64,000 nucleotides of DNA from Patagioenas fasciata. Its lineage: Eukaryota > Chordata > Aves > Columbiformes > Columbidae. The position numbers and the translations under genes were made by a program. Positions 12,901-39,990 of this stretch are shown here, in pieces. A model generated the notes under the pieces. That model did no database searches. It saw nothing but the letters and a program-made list of their open reading frames with translations, and had not been told where the DNA came from. How positions within the stretch are numbered: the first letter of the stretch is position 1; each line of letters opens with the position of its first letter. The DNA lies in NCBI RefSeq assembly GCF_037038585.1, contig NC_092526.1, positions 36,841,501-36,905,500 on the forward strand. The letters run 5' to 3'.

Positions 12901-13528
12901 CCAGGGCTGGACTGTGTGTGACCTAAGCCTAGTAATTCTATAATTCCCAAATCAAATTACTGTATCCTCTCCAAATAATCCCTGAGGTTATGCTGGGCAT
13001 GAGTGAAGAGCTATTTGCCAGCGGAGGAGCATTTTAAATTCAACTTGTAGTGTGTGAATATAGTAAGTGTTAATTCACAGGTATGTTTGTGCTGTGGGGT
13101 ACTCATGGATGCCACATTTGGGAGCAGCTCTTTTATCCCTTTTATCCCTGGGTCCCCTGGCAGTGCACAGCCATAGAGGTGGTCCCTGCCTCCAGGGCCT
13201 TAGAGTTAAGGTTTAATTTTGATCACAAGTATTTATGGCCATGAACTTGGGCTTTTGTACTGAACTTTCCACTGACATAGCTTGATCTGCTGTCACCTCT
13301 GCCATAGGAGGGAAGCTGGGTCGCTCTGAAAGGTGACAGGGAGAAATTTATCACCACATTTAAACAAGTACGTATTGAATTCCCACCCAGCCCTTCCAAC
13401 ACACAATAGCAGCAAGTAAAGCATCTCTGGCTCCTGTGCTTCCTTCCCAGAGCAGGTTTTATTAGTGTGCGTTATAAACACAGTGCATTGCCTTGGAGGG
13501 ACAGGGATGGTGAAAAGATGATGTCTGC

Positions 13529-13568
13529 GGAAAGGAAAGGAAAGGAAAGGGGAAAGGGAAAGGGAAAA
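13529..13568. repeat. GGAAA/GGGAAA microsatellite
   Basis: Four GGAAA-type units grade into GGGAAA units, forming a pure purine tract about 460 bases upstream of the LSS start. It may be length-polymorphic. Confidence 0.85.
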
Positions 13569-13740
13569 GTGAATGTGCAGGTGCAGGGTTCCAACCCGTG
13601 TCGGGAGGGTTTGCCAGCCGGGCATCTTTCTGTCCCACAAAATCCCATTCGCAGCCCAGCTCGGATCTGCCCGCTTCTGCCAGCGGTGCAACCCCCGGTG
13701 TCCGTCTGTCCCCGAGGGGCTCCCTGGCTCGACCCGCCGT

Positions 13741-13816
13741 CCCCCAGACAAGAGGCAGGTGTCGCAGTGACTGGCCGGGTGACAGCCTTGTGAGAACCCC
13801 TCTATAACCCAGAACC
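13741..13816 (-). repeat. Unclassified dispersed repeat, copy B, upstream of LSS
   Basis: This is the reverse-orientation partner of 9355-9430. It ends about 210 bases before the LSS initiation codon, just outside the densest part of the CpG island, so it may lie inside the promoter. Family unknown. Confidence 0.45.
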
Positions 13817-13839
13817 AGGCACTGTCCTCCGGAGCAGCC

Positions 13840-14025
13840 GGGGTGGTGGCCGAGGAGGGGCCGCTCCGCCCGGGGCCCGTCCCCTCACCCGGCACCGGCA
13901 CCGGCCCGGGGAGGCGGAGCGGAGGCGGAGCTGCCGGCCCCATTGGCTGCCGCCCGTGAGGCGATGTCGGCTCAGGGCGGCGCGGCTGCGGCTCAGGTGC
14001 CCGTCCCGGTCCCAGCCCGACGGTG
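13840..14025 (+). promoter_or_regulatory. LSS: LSS CpG-island promoter
   Basis: The sequence becomes very GC- and CpG-rich from about 13840 and stays so through the first LSS intron. An inverted CCAAT box (ATTGG, 13942-13946) lies about 80 bases before the start codon, with GC boxes around it (GGAGGCGGAGC repeats, CCGCCCG). CCTCACCC at 13883-13890 resembles part of a sterol regulatory element. Sterol genes, LSS included, are driven by SREBP together with NF-Y and Sp1, so the arrangement fits. The SRE match is weak and is inference only. Confidence 0.6.
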
Positions 14026-22678
<8,653 letters not shown>

Positions 22679-23467
22679 ACCCCGCCACGGCAGGTGCCAC
22701 AGCCTCTGACTTGTCTTGGATATCAGCTGCTGTGGGGTGTTCCCTGCATAGGATATGTCAGTGCTGATCTTAACACATGAACCACTGCCTCTGCCAGGGT
22801 GCTGCAGAGTCTCTGCTTTCTGTTGAATCTCTTCTAAAAATCCACTTTTAAAGGTTTTTCCCAGGTGTATCTTCCCTGATGGGACAGGGAGTGAAGTGCC
22901 TTTGCAGACCACTTTGGTGATTTGAGAAAGCTGCCGAGCTGTGTTGTATTACACATCTAGACAGACTCTCTCTCGTCCTGAGCAGAGCGAGGCTGCTTTT
23001 CTCTTCCCCTCACACTGTCCAGCTTGGCTGTCTGCAGCACAAGTGTGGGATTTGGGGCCTCCCCTGTGCCCAGAATCATGACGAGGTGCACTGCACAATC
23101 CTGCTGTGCTCTGGGTGCCGGCGACTACCTTTGAAGTGCTCTCTGCTCTGGAGCCGGTGCTGGGAGGGGAAGGGCACCTTTTCCCCCTCCGCACACATGG
23201 GAAACACGAGTGCTTCGCTCAGTTTTCCTACCATTCTGTCCCGCAGCTGGTGGCACCTGGCATCCCAGAGCCTCACAGGGGAAATCACCAGCATCATTCT
23301 CACTTAGAAAAATGGGAAACTGAAGCAGAAAGCACTGAGGTGGTGAGTGTTAGGGCACAGCCTGCGTTACCTTCCCTCAGCGGAGCAGCTGCTTCTCTTC
23401 AGGCTATGGCACAGCTGAGCATCCACATTCCAGTGTCAGAGATGGAATCTGTGGTGACTGGCAGGTT

Positions 23468-23473
23468 AATAAA
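23468..23473 (+). terminator. LSS: Likely LSS polyadenylation signal
   Basis: AATAAA lies about 790 bases past the LSS stop codon, in the sense direction, followed by a GT-rich stretch (TGGTGTTGCAAGTG). No other gene lies between them. The assignment is inferred. Confidence 0.5.
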
Positions 23474-23759
23474 TTACTAATGGTGTTGCAAGTGGGACTT
23501 AACTGTGTGTTGATGTCCTATGGTCTGCCTCAGTGTGTCCCAAGCAGAGGGGAGCTTGCACAGCAGTGTCCTGTAACCTGGCTTGGGTTACCTGTCCCCA
23601 GTGGTATGGGCACCATCTCCACCAACAAGCAAGCCGTGCGTGGAGCCTGCACCTGCTTCATCCTCCTCCAACGCCTTTGGCCCTAGAAAAATATAGCCAA
23701 GAAATCCCATCAGACCCCATAGCCTTAGGTGCATTCAGCTGGAGCAGCAAGTCTCAAAC

Positions 23760-23935
23760 ACGTTTCAGAGTCAGCTGAGAGTTTATCATCCCCGCAGTCA
23801 CTGTTCCAACACAGGGCCCATCAGTGCTGTTAGAGGCAAAGAAGGTGCTAAATGTCTCCGCTTTGTCTGCATCCCTGCTTGTGAGGTGACCAACCTCATC
23901 AAGCAATGTTGCAATGTTAGCGATGAGGATCCAGG
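23760..23935 (-). mobile_element. Ancient CR1-like ORF2 fragment
   Basis: The minus strand encodes LLDEVGHLTSRDADKAETFS followed by TFFASNSTDG. This matches the linker between endonuclease and reverse transcriptase in CR1-clade LINEs, where the pattern is roughly LLNEVG.LVT.D.EKAE.LN.FFASVF. The rest of the element is not recognisable, so it is an old, heavily decayed fragment. Its position within ORF2 differs from the usual 3'-end copies in this window. Confidence 0.6.
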
Positions 23936-25217
23936 AGCTGATGTCAAACCCTTCTCCCCAGCAGCTCCACCTGACCGGGCTGATCTGCTTTCCTTGTGCA
24001 GATCTCAAAAGACATAGAAGTGCCTAATTCTCATGGGGTTCACAAGTCAGCCAGATCCTCAAATACCTGTGAGGCTTTGGACCTAGTTTCTGGTTTACGC
24101 TTGAAGTAGGATTTAATAACACTTTCTTTTATCAAACCAAATTAGATAAAGACCAAAAAAGTAACACTTCTCTTGTACTGGTACTTAAATAGTACTTTTT
24201 TCATGCTGTCATTGCTTTTTGTTGTTGTTGTTGCTGGAGGTGCTGTTTTTAACATTATAATGAGATTATAATGAACGAAGATCACCCGAGGGACACGAGG
24301 TGAGCAAACCTTGCGTCACCCCCGGGTCTCCTTGGCTGTCTCAGCTGCCCCCACTTGTTTGGTTCAGCTGGCACAAAGCCCTGCATTGTGAAATATTTGT
24401 CTTTTTAACTTTTCATCACCCCGGTGCGAGGGGGCGGCAGTGAAGGGGGTGCTGGGGGCACAAACGGTGAGAGAGCGGGATCGAGGGCTCTGTACTTGTC
24501 CTGTTGTCTTACCTCAGCATGGTCTGGCTGTTAGACTGCTCACTGTAACCATAAAAAGCATCCTTGTGAGTTTTACTGTGCTTGAACACATATTTTGCTT
24601 CCTGGGTGCAGCTACTTTGTGCCACTTGTCACCGAAAGGGTTCTGGGCATAAGCATGATTTGATAAGTGTAACTAAATGCTTTTGGAGATTTAATGATGT
24701 GTTTAGTGACGTGGTAATTTTAACTCTCACTTCTAATGGACATTTGTACCAACATACTCTTTCCAAAGTCCTTCTGTTGTGACTTAGGCTCTCAGTGCTA
24801 AACTTTAGACACGGAAATCACAGGAGCTGAAATAACTGTGAGGTGATGGAGGAACCCAAAACCAGTCCAAGTGGCAAGTGGACTCTTGGGAAAGCACCCT
24901 TCTTTCTTGCATTTTCCTCTGCTTCAAGAGGAGAGAAGCAGAAAGAAAATGGGCTGAAATAGATGATGTTCCCCCCAGGATGCTGGTTCTCGTGTGCTCT
25001 CCTGGGTGGAAGTCTCGGTGGCCTTTGGCATGAGTTAGCTCAGCAGTGCCGTGCTTGGCCCTGCCCTCAGATGCTCTCCAGCGTGGTGGAAGCTGCAAAT
25101 GAATGGATTGTCTGGACCTTGCTGAGGATACTCACATCCTAATTCACCAGTAAACACAAAGGTAGATCAGTTCAAACTAGTACATAAAGGTAACGAGTAA
25201 CTGAGACCCTGTGATAG

Positions 25218-25293
25218 ATCATAGGATGTCCTGAGTTGGAGGGACCCACAAGGATCATCGAATCCAACTCCTGTCCTGCACAGGAGACCCCAG
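25218..25293 (-). mobile_element. Short CR1 3'-terminal fragment
   Basis: ATCATAGGATGTCCTGAGTT followed by GGAGGGACCCACAAGGATCA is the reverse complement of a CR1 3' end. Only about 75 bases are recognisable. It belongs to a CR1 type different from the ACATTCTGTG-tailed copies elsewhere in the window. Confidence 0.8.
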
Positions 25294-28200
25294 ATGATAT
25301 AATCCAGAGTGGCTGTTGTGTTTGTTAATGACAGGGAACCTGTCAACCCTCGTGACTTGTGTTTCTGATATAAAGGCCTGAGTTCTTTGGAAGCTCAAGT
25401 TATCAATGGTTTTCCTATGGAGTAGAATCCAAGATGAGCATCAGATGTATTCAACTGCAATTGAACACTTTTAAGTGCGTAAAGTTGCTCTGAAGTTTTC
25501 AGAATAAAATAGGACAGAGAGTGTTGGTGCCTGGGAGAGGCTCAGCTAACCTTCATGGTACAAAGGATACAGGGGAATACCTTGGCCATATTTTGAGAAT
25601 ATCAGTTTCAGGTTCCCCAAAAGCATTGTGTTTTGGCAAGGCAAACCCAAGGCGGAAGAAAGAAAAGTCAGTAGGATGAGAACTGAATTGGATCAGTATA
25701 TACTCGAGGTTTTTCTCTGGTTGTACCTAATGGTGAGGGCAGAGTTACAGGCTTTTTGTTGGCACATGGGAGCCCAGCTTTTTGTTCGAAGTAAATTTTT
25801 CTAGCTAGCAATTAAGTTCAAAATGAAGCTCCACAAGCATAAAACCTGTGGCTGCTTTTAGAAACTTGTACCAGAAAATCCTCCAAACGCGTTAATAGTG
25901 TTTTCTCAGTAAAGCTTACAGTGCTAGCTGGATTATATTCCTGTTAGACTTAAGTAGTTTGATGCTGCTGATAGGGTTGGTGATCAGGTCCTACCAATTG
26001 CATCCACTCTCTTCTGACCTTCTTCCTCAATCTTTGGCATTTAAAGTTTTATGTGTAGCAAAATATACACCGTATATGGAAAATTGAAAGATTATTTTTT
26101 TCCTGCGTCAGCTGCAGTTTTCTCTATTTATTTTAAACTTTCCTTCTTGTTCTTTCTTGTTGTTTTTCCTTTCTTGCTGGCACATAAAGTTCCTCCAGTG
26201 ACTTAATGAAGGGATGTTGTCTTACCAGGGTGACCAAAGCTGACGTGCTGCAAGTCAGCCAGTCTTTCAAGCTCCAGGCAGATGTTTTCAAAAGCGATTT
26301 GGAATTTGTTTGCAAAAACAAGCCAGAGTGTTAGTAGAAATGTAGTAGTAGGCACAGTTTAACATCTCAGGCAATGCTCTGATGGCAAGTCTGAAATAGT
26401 TGCAGTTAGAAGCGTATTTTCATTGTGTTGTGGGAAATTAAAAAGTCTCCCCCAACAGGCGTTCAGCCACATTTTACTCTTTATGGAAAAGTTTTACCAG
26501 GGCACGTTGTGCTGCCTGATTTGAATACAGCTGTGGTACATTTTGCGGTTTCTATCCCTTACTGCAGCTGCACAGTGCGGCTGAGGTCGGTTCAAGTTGG
26601 GCACAAGCCTTCTGTCACTGTATTTCCAATGTACCAGAAAGGGTGGCACAGGTTATTAATGAGGTGAATTGCAAGCTTGCTTAGGAGTTTCTTCCCAAGA
26701 AGGGCAGTTGTTTTTTTCCTGCAACAGAAAATGCAGGAGAAAAACCTCTTGTCTCAGGAGTTCTCATCAAAAGTGTATTCCTTTTTCTGTATAAGTTTTT
26801 CCTTCCGAGCTCTGTGAAATGTTTCTGTTTAAGTTGTATAAGTCACTTTAAGCGTATGTAGTTAGATATATTTCCTAACCTATGTGTGCTGAAATCTAGG
26901 GAGGTATATTGATTAAAAAACTAAATAAAACGCAGACAAGAGAGAAAAACGAGGGCTGGCTGCAGGGAAGTGATGGCCATCATCCAGAAGCAAAGATTAG
27001 AGTCTCAAAGCAAGAAGAAAGTTGAAAGAACCAGCTGGGAAAAAGCAAACACCTGAACAGAAAATGCAAGTGTGACAATAAACCAAGGACCAAGCAGATA
27101 AACCCTCATCTTAAACTAACGCTTTTAACATGGGTCTTAATGCATGATGTTGCTTGAACTGTATTTAGAGGCAGCGTATGTGTGGTAGCTGAAGTTTATG
27201 CCACGTGTCAGTGCAGAACAAAAGGATGAAATAGAACAATTTATCGCACAACCTCTCAAAAACAAGCCCACCCCCTGTCCCCATTGATAAAAAAAGGAAT
27301 AAAGCTTGCAGTAGTTGACTGTTGTCTTTATTCCCCTCGCTTGTTGTATCCCTCTGACGTTTAAGGAAAACCAGCTTTTAGAACAGTAAAGAACTTTTAG
27401 GGTCTATCATATGCTACCAGGACACCACAAATATGCAGAAATTGGGGTTTTTTGGGGGCAGAGAGGAAGTATTTTTGTGAGTAGAATCACCATCAACACC
27501 TTGATTCCGGAAGAATAAGTTTGGTTATAATTTCACATCATTATTCTGAAGGAAAGAACTGCATGTTTGGAGGAAAACATTCTTATTAAAATATTTTAGT
27601 TAAGATTACAGGTCAGCCAGCCAAATCTAAAAAGTATTTCTCTAGGTTCTAGGATAACTCAGAGCTACTTCATAATGTTAATATGGTTGACTTGGTTCCT
27701 TCTTTTTGTATCTGACACAGTTCTTCCAAATAAGAGAACCCAAAGTGAGAGGAAGGTGCAAAAACCCTCCTGCTTCTACCAAACCCAAACTTTCTAATTA
27801 TACTCTGGATTTCCTACAGGGGACAGTTGTAGCAGATCTAATGGATTCAGTTTGAAACAGAAACCATTAATGCCAGCTGAGATTTCTTAAGTCTAAATAA
27901 CATTAATCTCTCTAAACTGAGCCGACGGTCCACATGACACGACATTTTTAAAAAGTATTTTTACAATCTTTCTGGGAAGGCAAGAAAACTGCATTAAGGT
28001 TAACTATCTTGCATTCCTGAGTCTTCAGACATATACATGATAGAGAATCCATGTATTTTTATCACCTATTTAATTGGCTGGAGATGCTCCACAGCTGACT
28101 GTAAAATATCACAGTAATTATAAAAGTTGTGGTCAAGAATAGATTTGATGAAAGAAAAACTGAAAAGACAGTAATAAAATGGGTGTTTCTTATAATACAC

Positions 28201-29566
28201 AAAATAGATCAAGACTTTAGATTAAATGGTCCCTGGGAGTCTTGAAGTGAAATGAAGCAAAACTTTTCAAACTTGTTCACTGTCTTGCTCCAGACTTTCC
28301 TTGGTGAACACCTCCAAAACCCAGGTATACTGGATTAAAGATTACCTACACAGGATATTACTTTATTCTGTTTTCATACTAAAACATTATTAGAGATTTT
28401 GTTAAACTTTTATGAATATCAGGCCAACGATCGCTGGAGTAGACTGGCATATCCCCAGAAGTGCATGTGAAATGACACAAGTGTGTAAGAGCAGGGAGGA
28501 GGGAATGCTGCATGTCCCAGCATGTATTAAATTCCTGCTCAAAAAATGCTTTGTAGTTTTTTTGTTGGTTTACAAAACAAAATAGTTATTCACACCATAT
28601 TTGCAAGTTCCAGTTTGTGGAGTAAACAGAAGCCAATGTTTTAAAGGAATAAAGTTTAAATAAGGAAAAGCTCTAATTAGTTGCTATATTATGAATAAGG
28701 TATATTTAGAAAGGATGAAGCACATACTAAGAACATGCACCTGGATAATAAAATGGCAAGACGACTAATTCCTTGTAAGCAGCATTTGTAAATAAATGGT
28801 AGCCTGTTAGTTGCTGTTTCCTCCACAGTTCTGCTGTTCTGGTATTTCTTAAACTCAGAACTTGTCCTTATTGTAAACCTGGAGGTCAGATTTTTCACTC
28901 TTCTAAGAAAAAATAACCTTGCAATTTAAGCATTTGACTTGATTGTGCTGTACAGGTATTAACGTTTACTGAAAGCTAAGACATTAGTGAGGATATTCAA
29001 GTTTGGTTTCCACATCGTTAAACCATGTGCTGGTTTAACATCACACACATCTAACCAACTGCAGTAATAGCTTTTTCATTTAAATCCTGATTTAAAAGCA
29101 AGACCACCAGCAGAGAAAATGAGCATGTTTGCGTAGTACTTACCCTCTATCAACCAATAAGCTATTGCAACTTTTTGTATGCATTCTTTCTAAGAACAAA
29201 TGAATTTTTCTGCTGCCTTCTCTGTGTGATCCTCCCCTAGTTTCCATACATCTGCTGCTTTTTAGGAACAAGATGCCACATTAGTTGTACTGCAACACAC
29301 CATGTGCTGTGGAACAAGGCAGGCAGATTCTTCTAAAGTAAATTACAGCCCTAACTTACGAGCAACAAAATATTGGAACGTTGCATCTGCCAGTAAATCC
29401 ATCGAGTTCCTTTACATCACACCATTTGCACTGCAAACATACTAAGACTTCATCCTAGAAAGAATTCAGGACCTGATCATAAGAACTGCCAACAGCCATA
29501 CTGAAAGAAGAGCTGAACTTTTTAATCTCAAGTGAGGCACTAAACCAATGAACTGTAGATAAAAGC

Positions 29567-29572
29567 TTTATT
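29567..29572 (-). terminator. WDR12: Likely WDR12 polyadenylation signal
   Basis: TTTATT (AATAAA on the minus strand) lies about 370 bases past the WDR12 stop, at the edge of a T-run on the plus strand. It is the best hexamer I noticed nearby. Inferred. Confidence 0.45.
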
Positions 29573-29940
29573 TTTTTTTTTTTCAAGGGAAAGCAGATAA
29601 GCTTAAAAAATAATTTAGTCCAGTGAGTATTTTTTTCTGTAAGTATCGGGAATAGTTTACTCCTTACTGAAAGGGCTACACAAATAGTCCTTTAAAAGAT
29701 GTTAATTTGAAGCTGTCAAAAAGGGAGGAAATGCCCTTTGCTTTGTTTCACACTGATCACATTTGTAACTGCTTGTTGCCATTATACTCTGACCAGTATG
29801 GGTACAGGTGATCAATAAAACAGAAACAACAGGTCTCAGAGCAACAGAAACTCTTTTCTTCGGAAGCTGGTTGTGGAGGATGCTAACACAGAGTGACTGC
29901 TGCAAAAATCTTTCTATTTATGTTCCCTGGCTGTTGATTT

Positions 29941-39277
<9,337 letters not shown>

Positions 39278-39450
39278 GATGCCGCCGCGTGGCCGCCGCG
39301 CCGCCCTGGAGACCACAACTCCCAGCATGCCGCGCGCGAGGCGAGCTCCTTCCCGGCGGCCCCCGCGCGCCCGCCCCCTCCCTCCCTCCCTCGCGACCGG
39401 AGGGCGAAGCGCGTGCGCAGAGGGGCGGTGAGAATGGCGGCGCGGGAGGT
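39278..39450. promoter_or_regulatory. WDR12/CARF bidirectional CpG-island promoter with ZNF143-type motif
   Basis: The WDR12 ATG (39277, minus) and the plus-strand CARF gene diverge from a CpG-rich island of about 1 kb (38990-40110). At 39313-39330 the plus strand reads CCACAACTCCCAGCATGC, a close match to the ZNF143/THAP11 element (ACAAYTCCCAGMATGC core), which is typical of bidirectional housekeeping promoters. AATGGCGGC at 39433-39441 resembles a YY1 site. The true transcription starts are not determinable from sequence, and the CARF noncoding first exon is presumed to lie just after this stretch. Confidence 0.65.
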
Positions 39451-39564
39451 ACCCAGGCTGAGGTGCGGGAACGTCCGGCTGCCGCCGCTCTCGTGTCCCG
39501 CACCCCCGCCCCAGGGCTGTGCTGCGGAGGGGTGTCAGCGGTGCGGGAGGGCCGGGGGGAGCGG

Positions 39565-39990
39565 GGCAGGGATGAGGTGACCCCGTTCCTCTCAGGGCGG
39601 GGGGCGCGGGGTAAGAGGTGAGGTGAGGTGAGGTGACGCGACCCCGTTCCCCTCAGCACGCAGGACAAGGGATGAGGTGAGGTGACCCCGTTCCTCTCAG
39701 GGCTGGGGGAGCGGGGCAGGGGGCGAGGTGAGGTGACGCCGTGCCCCTCAGCGCGGGGCAGGAGGTGAGGTGACCCTGTTCCCTTCAGGGCTGGGGGAGT
39801 GGGGCAGGGGCTGAGGTGAGGTGACCCCGTTCCCCTCAGTGTGGGGGGCGCGGGGCAGGGGGCGAGGTGAGGTGACGCTGCTCCCCTCAGCGCGGGGGGC
39901 GCGGGGCAGGGGCTGAGGTGAGGTGACCCCGTTCCCCTCAGCGCGGGGCAGGGGCTGAGGTGAGGTGACCCCGTTCCCTTCAACGCGGGG
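39565..39990. repeat. GC-rich minisatellite, about nine units of roughly 51 bp
   Basis: Each unit holds GAGGTGAGGTGACCCCGTTC followed by CCCTCAG and then CGCGGGGCAGGGG or GGCTGGGGGAG. The TTCCCCTCAG landmark occurs in nine variant copies, starting at 39586, 39647, 39691, 39742, 39779, 39830, 39881, 39932 and 39974. Spacing is most often 51, with shorter and longer variants from 37 to 61. The G-rich strand could form quadruplexes. The array lies just downstream of the presumed CARF transcription start. Confidence 0.9.

Larger units (their letters stand above)
6785..13740. other. Intergenic S100B/LSS spacer
   Basis: About 7 kb separate the S100B first coding exon from the LSS promoter. It must contain the S100B promoter and any noncoding first exon, which I could not place. 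It holds a CR1 copy (8566-9090), one copy of an unclassified repeat (9355-9430), a small perfect inverted repeat (9934-9956) and a GGAAA-type microsatellite (13529-13568). Open frames of up to about 200 codons occur on both strands in the GC-rich parts, but none matches a family I know. In human, PRMT2 lies on this side of S100B; I see no PRMT2 exon here. Confidence 0.5.
23480..29560. other. Intergenic LSS/WDR12 spacer
   Basis: About 6 kb of AT-rich sequence lie between two convergent 3' ends. It contains an old CR1 ORF2 relic (23760-23935) and a short CR1 3'-end piece (25218-25293). I see no convincing exon, tRNA or other RNA gene. The longest open frames (for example 26425-26667 plus) do not resemble known proteins. 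This is where the 21q-type and 2q33-type gene blocks meet. Confidence 0.5.

Noticed and set aside
26425-26667. 80-codon plus-strand open frame in the LSS/WDR12 spacer
   Set aside because: It has no homology I can recognise, and its length is expected by chance in this amount of sequence.
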